Assembly (NCBI GenBank): GCA_036971475.1
Contig: JBAIZL010000376.1
Span: 3,950,001-4,014,000, forward strand
DNA: 64,000 nt
Direction: 5' to 3'
Source: Prosapia bicincta
Lineage: Eukaryota > Arthropoda > Insecta > Hemiptera > Cercopidae
Within the stretch, counting starts at the first letter, position 1; every line of letters starts with the position of its first letter. The notes beneath the pieces were generated by a model. The model had not been told where the DNA came from, made no database searches, and saw only the letters and a list, made by a program, of their open reading frames with translations. Shown piece by piece: positions 38,901-50,405 of the stretch. The position numbers were made by a program, and so were the translations under genes.

Positions 38901-39680
38901 AAACTGGACAATGGCGTTGGGTGTGCGTTTTATGCATCTGGATGTACCTACACGTACGGATTGCCCTCAGCTTGCAGTGTTTTCACGGCAGAACTATTTG
39001 CTATTTTTAAAGCTTTGACCGTCATTCAATCTCGATCTTCGCATTATCTTTTGTGTTCGGATTCCAAAAGTGCTCTTCAGGCTCTTCAGGATGTTTTCTC
39101 TAGCAACCCTTTAGTTGGGGACATTTTGTGTGCTGTACACAGGCTTCAATTGAGGGGTGTGGGGGTAACTTTCTGTTGGGTTCCTGGACATTGCGGAATA
39201 CTTGGAAACACAAAAGCGGATGAAGCGGCGAAGAAAGCTACAAGTTTGGTGGCTCTTACTCAACTGGTTATGGCATCTGATTATGTGTGTTTCGCGAAAC
39301 AATTATTGCTCGCTGCTTGGAATGACGAGTGGCATACCGTGATTCATAATAAGCTGAGGGAAATTAAAGATACCGTCCGTCCATGGAGGTCTTCAATTCG
39401 TTCAAAACGTAGGGAGGAAGTGGTGGTTACACGCCTTCGCGTTGGCCACTCTTTTGCAACTCATGGATATTTGATGAGGCGTGAAGATCCACCAATATGC
39501 CAATATTGCGGTGATATCTTCACAATAAAACATATTTTGGTAGATTGTGTTAGTGTAGGCAATGTTCGTGCCCTTTTTAATTTAAAAGGGAGTTTAAAGG
39601 TGGTGCTAAGGGACGATGCCTCGGCCATTGACCGAGTCATCGCTTTCTTGCACCACTTGAAAATATTTTTTAAAATTTAA
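35984..39680 (+). pseudogene. LINE A3 ORF2, one +1 frameshift in the endonuclease
   Basis: An extra A at about 36230-36235 (GTTTCTCAAAAACTT where other copies read GTTTCTCTAAACTT) shifts the frame after residue 82. The remainder, 36219-39680, is open through EN, RT (LFVDDFCIYV), RNase H (FSDGSKLDNG with serine for threonine; VPGHCGILGN) and the C-terminal CCHC. Only this lesion separates it from an intact protein. It falls in a short A-run, so a sequencing error should be considered. RT residues CNEQCGFRQGRSS group A3 with A5 and A6 rather than with A2/A7. Confidence 0.9.
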
Positions 39681-40063
39681 TACATAAATATATATATATT
39701 TTTAATTTTATTTATACATATAATTCTCTGTGTTTCTTTTATTTATTTTAATTAAATTTATTTTCTGTTCTTGTTATTGTTATTGAGATTTATTTATTGC
39801 TAAATTGTTACCTATTATTGTTTACATATTATTTATTTACTGTTATATTGTTGTTTGTTGTTATTTTGTTATTTAGTTTTTAAGAATTTTCTCATTGTTA
39901 TATTGTTGTTTTTTGTTTTTTATTGTTGGGGTTTTTTGTTTTGAAATTTTTTGTTGTATTTATTTATTTGTTTATTTATTAATTTATTTGATTTAATTAA
40001 AAACATTGCGTTCCGTGTTAGATTTTGTTTGGCGATGATAACCACAATTGGTTTTTCGCCAGG

Positions 40064-40100
<37 letters not shown>

Positions 40101-40104
<4 letters not shown>

Positions 40105-40456
40105 TTATTTATTTTAATTAAATTTATTTTTTCTGTTCTTCTTATTGTTATTGAGATTTATTTATTGGCAAATTGTTACCTATTATTGTTTTACATATTA
40201 TTTATTTACTGTTATTTTGTTCTTTGTTGTTATTTTGTTATTTAGTTTTTAAGGATTTTTTAATTGTTATATTGTTGTTTTTTGTTTTTTATTGTTGGTG
40301 TTTTATTTTGTTTTGTAATTTTTGTTGTATTTATTTATTTGTTTATTTATTAATTTATTTGATTTTATTTAAAATATTGAGTGCTGTGTTAGATTTTGTT
40401 TGGCGATGATAACCACAATTGGTTTTTCGCCAGGAAAAAAAAAAAAAAAAAAAAAG
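40101..40456 (+). mobile_element. LINE family A, 3' UTR fragment A4
   Basis: It contains only 3' UTR, the terminal hairpin and an A tract, and begins directly after the poly(A) of A3. It is nearly identical to 40840-41214, so the two are probably products of a local duplication or of the same source copy. Confidence 0.85.
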
Positions 40457-40700
40457 AAAATATATATATATATGAAGTTAATATATTACTATGTGAGTAA
40501 TTTTATCCACCATTAAGTGCAATAATTTTACCTTGAGTGATGAGGCACCTTTCGGTCGTTGACCATTGTCGAATCACTGATTTTTCTCTGCTGTGGATGC
40601 TACGTCCGTGAAGCCGGTGTTTGTTGAGGTTACGCGCACTTCTTCTTGATCTGTGTGTATGATATTTCTGTATAGTATGTCTTCTGTATATGTTGTTTAA
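40457..40700 (-). mobile_element. Penelope-like element PLE-3: 3' end with pLTR part
   Basis: On the minus strand this reads the last codons of a Penelope ORF (IHTDQEEVRVTSTNTGFTD, ending AEKNQ and TGA near 40574). The trailer follows, with GGTGGATAAAATTACTCACA and a palindromic-looking TAATATATTA. It matches 62284-62520 (minus) and 63546-63755 (plus). It is separated from the rest of PLE-3 (41346 onward) by LINE fragment A4b. Confidence 0.85.
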
Positions 40701-41167
40701 GTGCTAAGGGACGATGCCTCGACCATTGACCGAGTCATCGCTTTCTTGCACCACTTGAAAATATTTTTTAAAATTTAATACATAAATATATATATATATT
40801 TTTTAAATTTATTTATACATATAATTCTCTGTGTTTCTTTTACTTATTTTAATTAAATTTATTTTCTGTTCTTGTTATTGTTATTGAGATTTATTTATTG
40901 GTAAATTGTTACCTATTATTGTTTTACATATTATTTATTTACTGTTATTTTGTTCTTTGTTGTTATTTTGTTATTTAGTTTTTAAGGATTTTTTAATTGT
41001 TATATTGTTGTTTTTTGTGTTTTATTGTTGGTGTTTTATTTTGTTTTGTAATTTTTGTTGTATTTATTTATTTGTTTATTTATTAATTTATTTGATTTTA
41101 TTTAAAATATTGAGTGCTGTGTTAGATTTTGTTTGGCGATGATAACCACAATTGGTTTTTCGCCAGG

Positions 41168-41214
<47 letters not shown>
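40701..41214 (+). mobile_element. LINE family A, 5'-truncated copy A4b inserted in PLE-3
   Basis: It begins in the last ORF2 codons (GTGCTAAGGGACGATGCCTCG) and carries the full 3' UTR, the hairpin and about 47 A. The Penelope reading frame continues on both sides (TATGTTGTTT at 40698 and TTCATTAAGTTG at 41361). The right flank also has about 140 bp of extra sequence (41215-41360), so the insertion was not a simple one. Confidence 0.85.
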
Positions 41215-41216
<2 letters not shown>

Positions 41217-41360
41217 AAATGGGATCGCCCGCCGAGATTAATAGAGATCGGTCCATCTCGAATGGACTCGTCCACCCCTCTTGAATGGACTCTTCCTCAG
41301 CTATTTGTTTGCAATACTAACCTGCATAATAAATCGATACGGTAGTCGGCCCAATTACAA
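41215..41360. other. Unassigned 145-bp segment
   Basis: It contains repeated TCGAATGGACTCGTCC / TTGAATGGACTCTTCC motifs. No ORF or match elsewhere in the window was found, apart from the loose similarity of AGAGTGGACTCTTACC at 54981. It could be a piece of another transposon carried with A4b. Confidence 0.3.
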
Positions 41361-42599
41361 TTCATTAAGTTGTTGTGTATGTTTTTATAAATGTGGTATT
41401 TTTCTAGTGAGTTTAGTTCTATTGGGTTGTTATTTATTTCCAGTATGGTTAGGTTATTTTCGTAATTTGTTATTTCGTGTTTATGGGATATTAGGTGTGC
41501 TGCAACATTTGATACTTTAGAATTTTTGTTTTTGAATGCTCTATAATGTTCTTCAAATCTTATTTTAAATGTTCTGGTTGTTTTTCCTATGTAAAAAGCG
41601 TTACAGTTGTTGCATGTGATTTTGTAAATTCCTGATAGGTCATGTTTTTCTGAATTTGTTATGTGGTTTGTGTTATTAAGATATTTTATTATTTTGTTAT
41701 TTGGTTTGTAGGTTGGAGTGTAGTATTCTTTGTTGTATATATTTGTTATTTTTTCTATTTTGTTATTGGTGTATTTATATTTTAGGTAGATTTTTTATTT
41801 TTATTATTTTCATGTTCCGGTTGTAGTGTTGTGTTGAGGTTAGGTTTTTTTGTGAATTTATTGTATATATTTTTTATAATGTGTTTGTTGTATCCATTTT
41901 CTATTGCTATTTTTGTAATGTTATCTAATTCTTCATTTAATTTTTGTTTGTTATCCTGTGTGTATTTTATTGCTTTATTTATCATGTTACTGTAAGTGTT
42001 AATTTTGTGTGTCCAGGGGTGGTTAGATTTGTAGTGTATTGTGGTGTTGTTGGAAGTAGGTTTCCTGTATACTGTAGTTTCTATTTTATTATCATTTATA
42101 TTTAAAGTAATGTCGAGGAAGTTGATTGTTCTATTTGTTTCTGTTTCAACGGTGAATTGTATGTTTTCGTTGTATGTATTTAGTTTGTTTAATATTATGA
42201 CGTGTTCGTTGTGAATGGTAGGTTGGTATATTACAAGTATATCGTCTACATACCTTGTCCATAGTGAGATATTGTGTGTGTTTATTATAGGTTTAATTAT
42301 TATTTGTTCAAAGTGTTGTAAATATATTTCTGACATGACAGATGATATGGGTGAACCCATGGGGAGTCCAGTTGTTTGTTTATAATATTTATTATTAAAT
42401 TGGATGTAATTTTGGTTACATATGTGTTTGGTTAGCGTAATGATACTATCTATTATGTTTCTTTTTTCGTTATTGTGTATTAGTTTGTTTTTTATTATTT
42501 CTATGGTTTCTTCTATTGGGATACTAGGGTACATGTTAGTTATGTCATAACTTATTATTTTTGTGTTGCTGTTTGTTTTTATCGTTTTTATTTTATTAA
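41361..42599 (-). pseudogene. Penelope-like PLE-3 ORF: RT C-terminal half and GIY-YIG endonuclease, frameshifted
   Basis: From 42599 toward lower coordinates the frame reads NTKIISYDITNMYPSIPI, TTGLPMGSPISSVMSEIYL and TRYVDDILVIY (the RT catalytic YVDD at about 42240-42250). FLDITLNINDNKIETTVYRK follows, then the linker, then the GIY-YIG endonuclease (SGIYKITCNNCNAFYIGKT; RFEEHYRAFKNKNS). One A is missing from an A-run at about 41788 compared with the plus-strand copy at 63090. That breaks the frame between RT and endonuclease. The N-terminal part is absent in this orientation. Penelope elements copy themselves by target-primed reverse transcription. Confidence 0.85.
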
Positions 42600-42803
42600 G
42601 ACTACAAGACTATACCCATTCAAACCATGTGCACCAATATTATCAGGGATACCTAAAATCCACAAACTCAACACACCATTTAGACCACTAATAAATTTCA
42701 CAACAGCACCATCTTACATAATCGCAAAAATACTAGACAAAATAATAAGATCTAAAATACATATCAACAACACATACAATATAAAAAAATGGATACGAAT
42801 TAA
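42600..42803 (+). mobile_element. Inverted upstream part of PLE-3 (RT fingers region)
   Basis: On the plus strand this encodes TTRLYPFKPCAPILSGIPKI, HKLNTPFRPLINFTTAPSYI and IAKILDKIIRSKI. That part normally lies just N-terminal to the sequence that starts at 42599 on the minus strand. The two halves of one RT are thus head-to-head at 42599/42600, as in 5' inversions produced during target-primed reverse transcription. Confidence 0.85.
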
Positions 42804-43321
42804 TTAATAAATTGCCCCGCAGGGGGGTGCGGACTAGCCGCACCTACGAGGGATTTGGCGTCCCTCGCGGTACCCTAGCCTAACACTACACCACTCACAA
42901 AAACATACATACACACATACACACACCAACACAATCTATACACATTTCAACACTTACATCTTCACTTAGGGAATTTTGACTGGTCAGAACCGTTGCGCGT
43001 TGGGAGTGCTGAAAAGTCCAGAGCGTGACAAACTCTGGTCTGGGACGCTGATGTGAGCTTGCTCTGCCGAAGACGTAAGCGCGGTTTCTGGTCTACCAGC
43101 CGCTTCGGTCCTTGGTCAGGGAGTGTCCGCGGTGCATGGGTGTCGGAGCCTGTGCACAGTATTACGAGTCCTCGACTGATGCCCATCCAGTCGAGCTAAG
43201 GAGAAAAGCTATAGGCCTCAGAGTTCTGAGGATTGGAAATGATCTTAATGTGATCCAAGGGTGTACCCGTTCCTATAGTCTCGCCCGTAACGCTTGACAC
43301 GATGGCTGGCAAAAAATATTT

Positions 43322-44737
43322 ATGGATTCCAAAACCACGTCAAATATGACTAGTCTGAAGAGGACACGCCAGGATTCTCCTGACGATCATATACAAAAGG
43401 ATTTGAGTAAAAAGTTGATGGTGGCAACGTCGCAGACATTGCCATCAGCAAAGTATTTAGTTGTTTCTAGTGCCGAAGAAGGGAAAGATCTTTCCAAAGT
43501 TTCTCCCTTCCTTATTAACAAGGCTATTACTGCTTGTGCTGGAGGCCCAGTAGCCTCTATTAAGAAACTAAGAAACGGAACACTGTTAGTTGCGACTTCC
43601 ACCGACAGACAAACTCGTTCTCTATCAAAAATGACCTCCTTTTTTGACCAGGTCATGGTATCTGTGGCTCCCCACAGATCCTTGAATTACTCAAAGGGGG
43701 TCATCACATGTAGGGATTTAATGCACCTTCCAATCGATGAAATAAAGTCCGAACTGTCTTCTCAGTTAGTTACGGACGTTATCCCTATAACGAAAATGGA
43801 CAAAGGAGAAAAAGTAGCAACAGCTTCTTTTATCGTCACTTTTGGAAAGCCGGAAATACCCGAATACTTACATGCAGGTTACCAAAGGCTCTCAGTGAGA
43901 CCATACGTGGCTAACCCTAGGCGCTGCTTCAAGTGCCAGCGATTTGGGCATATCAGCTCTACCTGTTCGAAGCAGAACGTATGCGGTATATGTAGCGTTG
44001 AAGGCCATGATGATAAGGAATGTGTCAATTCTCCGAAATGCGCCAACTGTGGTGGTGACCACCCAGCGCGATCCTACAACTGTCCCACGTTCAAGGAAGA
44101 GAAAGCTATCCTAGGCATCATGGCGAAAGACAAGCTGTCGTTTCCAGAGGCCAAAAAACTCTATCGATCAACTCAGCCAAAGACAGACAATAAGACTTAT
44201 GCCGCTACTCTGACCGCTTCCAAATCGTCCTGTAACAACTGTGCTGAGCTGTCGAAAAAAATTGAAGTTCTAACTGAACAAGTCTCTCGCCTTTTGTCCA
44301 TAGTCACGAATGGTCCTCCTACTTTGAATTTAGTACAACCTGCAGCGACGGATAATGATTTACCTCTTGTACCAATCCCTTCCACTGGGGGGATTGGAGC
44401 ACGAAACAAGTCATTAAGTGAGCCTTGTGTTTCTGTGCAGAAGATATTATCAACGGGTAATAAACCTTCTGTGCAGAAGACGTTGGAAAAATCCAAACCA
44501 CGTAAACCAGTGTTACGTCAGACCACATCGCCTCCGTCGTTACCGGGTATTAAGAAAAATGCTAACAAAGGAGGGAATGTTAAAACTACCCCTCCTAAAC
44601 CCAAAACTTCCTCAGATTCCATCCCTGAACGGGTGGATATGGAATCTGAGACATGTAAGCCTGAGACGTCTAAAAACGTCCCAGGCAAGAAAGGAGAGAG
44701 CACCAATGGATGTCAAATAAACCCTTTGCTAAGCTAA
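43322..44737 (+). CDS. LINE A5 ORF1 (471 aa)
   Basis: Open frame with the family A layout: a basic N-terminus (MDSKTTSNMTSLKRTRQDSP), the conserved central region, three intact CCHC knuckles (CFKCQRFGHISSTC; CGICSVEGHDDKEC; CANCGGDHPARSYNC), a leucine-repeat segment and a proline-rich basic tail (TTPPKPKTSSDSIPERVD). It shares GPPTLNLVQPAATDNDLPLV with A6 and A7, an insertion relative to A2/A3. A TAA-TAA-ATG junction to ORF2 follows. Confidence 0.9.
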   Translation: MDSKTTSNMTSLKRTRQDSPDDHIQKDLSKKLMVATSQTLPSAKYLVVSSAEEGKDLSKVSPFLINKAITACAGGPVASIKKLRNGTLLVATSTDRQTRSLSKMTSFFDQVMVSVAPHRSLNYSKGVITCRDLMHLPIDEIKSELSSQLVTDVIPITKMDKGEKVATASFIVTFGKPEIPEYLHAGYQRLSVRPYVANPRRCFKCQRFGHISSTCSKQNVCGICSVEGHDDKECVNSPKCANCGGDHPARSYNCPTFKEEKAILGIMAKDKLSFPEAKKLYRSTQPKTDNKTYAATLTASKSSCNNCAELSKKIEVLTEQVSRLLSIVTNGPPTLNLVQPAATDNDLPLVPIPSTGGIGARNKSLSEPCVSVQKILSTGNKPSVQKTLEKSKPRKPVLRQTTSPPSLPGIKKNANKGGNVKTTPPKPKTSSDSIPERVDMESETCKPETSKNVPGKKGESTNGCQINPLLS

Positions 44738-44740
44738 TAA

Positions 44741-47700
44741 ATGTCTTTGCTTAGGAAGTCAGTGATACAATGGAACGTCAACGGTGTTAGGAGTCACATA
44801 GAAGAACTTAAACTACTCGTGCGAGATGTGTACCCAATGTTTGTATGTCTACAGGAGACACATCTCCACGCATCGCATAATTTCCATTTAAGGGAGTATT
44901 CAGTTTTTAGATCGGACTTCGTTACAGAAGATCGAGCTAGAGGTGGCGTAGCCATCTTAGCCCGTGACTGTATCGATGCTGTTTCTCTAAACTTAATAAC
45001 TCCTTTACAAGCAGTAGCCGTTCAAACAGCTGTCCCGTATAAAATCACTGTGTTGTGTCTACTTGCCACCACAAGAAAACCTGCATCACAGTGATTTAGT
45101 GAATTTAATAAGCCAGTTACCAACTCCGTTCTTATTGGTAGGGGATTTTAATGCCCACCATTCGTCTTGGGGATCTCCGACTAGGAACTCTCGAGGTGAC
45201 CTTGTTGAGAGTGTGAGAACGGAACTGGACTTATGTCTGCTAAATGACGGTTCGCCTACCCATTTAGCAGCATCTACTGGTGGATGGACAGCTGTTGACC
45301 TATCGATTTGCAGCCCTCAATTAGCTACTAGATGCACATGGTCGGTACTCAACGATTTGTATGGAAGCGACCATGTGCCTATTAAGATCAGTTTATGTGA
45401 CTCCCAACCCTGTTATACCCGAAATCCCAGTTGGATTTTGCGAAAAGCCAACTGGGACTCCTACTCGAATTACCTTGTATCACTTGACATGGATTATTTG
45501 ACACCCATTGATGAATATATAGAAAATTTTACGAAAGCAATTTTAAATGCCGCTGAAAAGACCATTCCGAAAACCTCTACGTATCCACGCCGACCGCCTG
45601 TGCCGTGGTGGAACGATGAATGCACAGAAATCCTCCGTTTACGACGAAGAGCTCTTAGGAAGTTTAAACGACACCCAACAAATGGAAACCTTCAGGAATA
45701 TAAAATACTCCGTGCGAAAGCACGGAGGATTTTTAGGCTGAGTAGAAAGAACTCTTGGGAACAGTACATTAGCACAATTAGACGAACAACTCCGTCTTCC
45801 ACAGTGTGGAGGAAACTAAGATCAGTTTGTGGTACTTTCACTCCGTTGCCAGCCATTGCGCTGAAGCAACCGGATGGAAGAATAATCTCAAACCGTGATG
45901 ATATTGCTAATGTACTTGGTAAATCATTTTCTAACTTTTCTGCTACTACAGCCTACAATAGATTATTCCAGATTTATAAACTGAAGGAAGAAGCAATACC
46001 GTTTACTGTTGGGTCGTCTGGGGACTCTCCTTTAAACACTCCTTTCTCTATAGGGGAATTGGAGTCAGCTCTTGCGTCAACGAAGGATTCTGCACCAGGT
46101 CCTGATTCCATTGTGTACTCCATGCTAAAACATCTACCATCATCGGCGAAACTTGTCCTCCTTCGAGTATACAATCGTTTATTCGAGGAGCGCTCTTTCC
46201 CCGATGCATGGTTAGAATCGACTGTAATTCCTCTTTTGAAGCCAGGTAAAGACAAAACCAATCCCAGCAGTTATAGACCTATATCCCTTACAAGCGTCTT
46301 ATGCAAACTACTGGAGAAGATGGTCAACCGCCGTCTTGTCTGGTACCTAGAAACCAATGACCTTATTTGCAACGAACAGTGTGGTTTCAGGCAAGGACGA
46401 TCATCCGTTGACCAATTGGTTTTGTTAGAATCCGCTATTCAAGATGCCTTTCTCTTGCGTCAAACACTCGTTGCTGTTTTCTTCGACCTTGAGAAGGCAT
46501 ACGATATGGCATGGAAAAGAGGAATTCTGAACACTTTAAAATCATGGGGTATACAAGGGAATATCCTAGCATTCATCGCTAACTTTCTTTCTAATAGATC
46601 TTTCCGCGTTCGACTTGGAGGCACGTATTCAAACAGCTATACACAGGAGAATGGTGTACCGCAGGGCAGCGTGCTGAGCGTCACGCTATTTGCCGTTGCA
46701 ATAAATAGTATCATCAGCAATATACGATCTCCGGTACACTGTTCCCTTTTTGTGGATGACTTTTGTATATATGTGCCTGCTCGTAGTATGGCAACTGCGG
46801 AAAGATCTTTGCAGTTAGCAATAAGTAGATTAGAGGAATGGTCAAGAACTACAGGCTTTAAATTCTCTGCTTCGAAGACCCAGTGTGTAGCATTTAGTCG
46901 TCGTAGGCAACACCAGGAGCCGATCCTTTATCTTAACGGGGTTCAGCTTCAAACCACGGATAGTGTTCGATTTTTGGGTCTTTTATTTGATAAAAGACTC
47001 TCATGGGGTCCACATGTTCGTGATTTGAAGTTGAGATGCAGCAAGAAATTGGATATGTTAAGAGTCCTTAGTGGAACGAATTGGGGAGCAGACAGAACTA
47101 GTATGCTTCGATTTTATCGCGCAGTCGTTAGATCGCGCATTGATTATGGCTGTCAAGCCTATTCATCCGCACGACTTACAGTTCTGAAAACTCTCGATGC
47201 TGTCCACCACTCTGGACTTAGACTTGCTACTGGTGCATTTAGAACTAGCCCAATCCCTAGTCTTCTTGTCGAGGCTGGGGAACCCGCTCTTTCAAGACGA
47301 CGTCAGATGCTACAAATATCTTACGTTTCTGTTCTTCGAAGCAAACCCAACCACCCGGCATTTGAAAGAGTTTTATAATACGCTAAATCAAGTGTACAAT
47401 ACACGTCAACGTTCGACCGCTCCATTTGGCATACGAACGTTAAGAATATTGGATGAACTTGAGTTGCAACTTCCAACTATGTTTGAACGACAAATGTGCT
47501 ATCTACCTCCATGGATAATAAAAACGCCGCACTTCGATTTCTCATTGTCCAGTTATATAAAACACGATACTCCTGTTGTGGTCTACCACCAGGAATTTTT
47601 ATCCATTTATAAATCTCACCAACACAGTGAAATTATTTTCTCTGATGGATCTAAACTGGACAATGGCGTTGGGTGTGCGTTTTATGCATCTGGTTTTACC

Positions 47701-48441
47701 TACACGTACGGATTGCCCTCAGCTTGTAGTGTTTTCACGGCAGAACTATTTGCTATTTTTAAAGCTTTGACCGTCATTCAATCTCGATCCTCGCATTATC
47801 TTTTGTGTTCGGATTCCAAAAGTGCTCTTCAGGCTCTTCAGGATGTTTTCTCTAGCAACCCTTTGGTTGGGGACATTTTGTGTGCTGTACACAGGCTTCA
47901 ATTGAGGGGTGTGGGGGTAACTTTCTGTTGGGTTCCTGGACATTGCGGAATACTTGGAAACACAAAAGCGGATGAAGCGGCGAAGAAAGCTACAAGTTTG
48001 GTGCCTATTACTCAACTGGTTATGGCATCTGATTATGTGTGTTTCGCGAAACATTTATTGCTCGCTGCTTGGAATGACGAGTGGCATACCGTGATTGAGA
48101 ATAAGCTGAGGGAAATTAAAGATACCGTCCGTCCATGGAGGTCTTCAATTCGTTCAAAACGTAGGGAGGAAGTGGTGGTTACACGCCTTCGCGTTGGCCA
48201 CTCTTTTGCAACTCATGGATATTTGATGAGTCGTGAAGATCCACCAATATGCCAATATTGCGGTGATATCTTCACAATAAAACATATTTTAGTAGACTGT
48301 GTTAATGTAAGCAATGTTCGTGCCCTTTTTAATTTAAAAGGGAGTTTAAAGGTGGTGCTAAGGGACGATGCCTCGGCCATTGAGCGAGTCATCGCTTTCT
48401 TGCACCACTTGAAAATATTTTTTTTAAAATTTAATACATAG
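44741..48441 (+). pseudogene. LINE A5 ORF2 with two 2-bp deletions
   Basis: The first lesion, at about 45049-45055 (CACTGTGTTGTGTC instead of CACTGTGTGTTGTGTC), lies in the endonuclease. The second, at about 47368-47373 (GAGTTTTATAATACG instead of GAGTCTTTTATAATACG), lies between RT and RNase H. All catalytic motifs survive in the separate frames: GDFNAHHSSWGS, LFVDDFCIYV, FSDGSKLDNG and VPGHCGILGNTKADE. Both deletions remove one unit of a 2-bp repeat and look like replication slippage. The copy is disabled for its own ORF2 but is young. Confidence 0.9.
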
Positions 48442-48986
48442 ATATATATATATTTTTTTTAATTTTATTTATACATATAATTCTCTGTTTGTTTAATTTA
48501 TTTTAATTAAATTTAGGATTTGGCGTCCTTCGCGGTACCCTAGCCTAACACTACACCACTCACAAAAACATACACACACACATACACACACCAACACAAT
48601 CTATACACATTTCAAAACTTACATCTTCGCTTAGGGAATTTTGACTGGTCAGAACCGTTGCGCGTTGGGAGTGCTGAAAAGTCCAGAGCGTGACAAACTC
48701 TGGTCTGGGACGCTGATGTGAGCTTGCTCTGCCGAAGACGTAAGCGCGGTTTCTGGTCTACCAGCCGCTTCGGTCCTTGGTCAGGGAGTGTCCGCGGTGC
48801 ACGGGTGTCGGAGCCCGTGCACAGTATTACGAGTCCTCGACTGATGCCCATCCAGTCGAGCTAAGGAGAAAAGCTATAGGCCTCAGAGTTCTGAGGGTTG
48901 GAAATGATCTTAATGTGATCCAAGGGTGTACCCGTTCCTATAGTCTCGCCCGTAACGCTTGACACGATGGCTGGCAAAAAATATTT

Positions 48987-50402
48987 ATGGATTCCAAAAC
49001 CCCGTCAAATATGACTAGCTTAAAGAGAACACGCCAGGATTCTCCTGACGATCATATTGAAAAGGATTTGAGTAAAAAGTTGATGGTGGCAACGTCGCAG
49101 ACATTGCCATCAGCAAAGTATTTAGTTGTTTCTAGTGCCGAAGAAGGGAAAGATCTTTCAAAAGTTTCTCCCTTCCTTATTAACAAGGCTATTACTGCGT
49201 TTGCTGGAGGCCCAGTGTCCTCTATCAAGAAACTCAGAAACGGAACACTGTTAGTTGCGACTTCCACCGAGAAACAAACCCGTGCTCTATCTAAAATGAC
49301 CTCTTTCTTTGACCAGGTCAAGGTATCTGTGGCTCCCCACAGATCCTTGAATTACTCAAAGGGGGTCATCACATGTAGGGACTTAATGTACATTTCAGTT
49401 GATGAAATTAAGTCCGAACTGTCGTCTCAGTCAGTTACGGACGTTGTCCCTATCATGAAAATGGACAAAGGAGAAAAGGTAGCAACAGCTTCTTTTATCG
49501 TTACCTTCGGCAAACCGGAAATACCCGAATATTTACATGCAGGTTACCAAAGGCTCTCAGTGAGACCATACGTGGCTAACCCTAGGCGCTGCTTCAAGTG
49601 CCAGCGATTTGGGCATATCAGCTCTACGTGTTCGAAGCAGAACGTATGCGGTATATGTAGCGTCGAAGGCCATGATGATAAGGATTGTGTTAATTCTCCG
49701 AAATGCGCCAACTGTGGTGGTGACCACCCAGCGCGATCCTACAACTGTCCCACGTTCAAGGAAGAGAAAGCTATCCTAGGCATCATGGCGAAAGACAAGC
49801 TGTCGTTTCCAGAGGCCAAAAAACTCTATCGTTCCACTCAGCCAAAGACAGACAGTAAGACTTATGCCGCTACTCTGACCGCTTCCAAATCGTCCTGTAA
49901 CAACTGTGCCGAGCTGTCGAAAAAAATTGAAGTTCTAACTGAACAAGTTTCTCGCCTTTTGTCCATAGTCACGAATGGTCCTCCTACTTTGAACTTAGTA
50001 CAACCTGCAGCGACGGATAGTGATTTACCTCTTGTACCAATCCCTTCCACTGGGGGGATTGGAGCACGAAATAAATCACTAAGTGAGCCTTGTGTTTCGG
50101 TGCAGAAGAAATTATCAACGGGTAGTAAACCATCTGTGCAGAAGACGTTGGAAAAATCCAAACCACGTAGACCGGAGTTACGACAGACCACATCGTCACA
50201 GTCGTTACCGGGTATTAAGAAAAATGCAAACAAAGGAGGGAATGTGAAAACTACCCCTCCTAAACCCAAAACTTCCTCAGATTCCATCCCTGAACGGGTG
50301 GATATGGAATCTGAGAAATGTAAGCCTGAGACGTCCCAAAACGTCCCAGGCAAGAAAGGAGAGAGCACCAATGGGTGTCAAATAAACCCTTTGCTAAGCT
50401 AA
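48987..50402 (+). CDS. LINE A7 ORF1 (471 aa)
   Basis: Open ORF1 with three intact CCHC knuckles and the usual central region. Distinct residues include AITAFAGGPVSSIKKL (phenylalanine for the usual cysteine), EKQTRALSK, RDLMYISVDEIK and VQKKLSTGSKPS, so it is not a simple copy of A2, although the two ORF2s are almost identical. That mixture suggests exchange between lineages. A TAA-TAA-ATG junction follows. Confidence 0.9.
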   Translation: MDSKTPSNMTSLKRTRQDSPDDHIEKDLSKKLMVATSQTLPSAKYLVVSSAEEGKDLSKVSPFLINKAITAFAGGPVSSIKKLRNGTLLVATSTEKQTRALSKMTSFFDQVKVSVAPHRSLNYSKGVITCRDLMYISVDEIKSELSSQSVTDVVPIMKMDKGEKVATASFIVTFGKPEIPEYLHAGYQRLSVRPYVANPRRCFKCQRFGHISSTCSKQNVCGICSVEGHDDKDCVNSPKCANCGGDHPARSYNCPTFKEEKAILGIMAKDKLSFPEAKKLYRSTQPKTDSKTYAATLTASKSSCNNCAELSKKIEVLTEQVSRLLSIVTNGPPTLNLVQPAATDSDLPLVPIPSTGGIGARNKSLSEPCVSVQKKLSTGSKPSVQKTLEKSKPRRPELRQTTSSQSLPGIKKNANKGGNVKTTPPKPKTSSDSIPERVDMESEKCKPETSQNVPGKKGESTNGCQINPLLS

Positions 50403-50405
50403 TAA

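Larger units (their letters stand above)
34064..40100 (+). mobile_element. LINE family A, copy A3: full-length, ORF2 frameshifted
   Basis: It starts CCCCGCAGGGGGGTGCGG inside ORF1 of A1 and ends with the terminal hairpin and about 38 A. The bases after the poly(A) (TCTTTTATTTATT) belong to the 3' UTR of another A copy. No target duplication matches across the element, so one flank was rearranged after insertion. Confidence 0.9.

Noticed and set aside
40048..41142. Hydrophobic ORFs (LLFCYLVF...) in 3' UTRs
   Set aside because: They are translations of AT-rich LINE 3' UTR and occur only because the UTR copies are identical.
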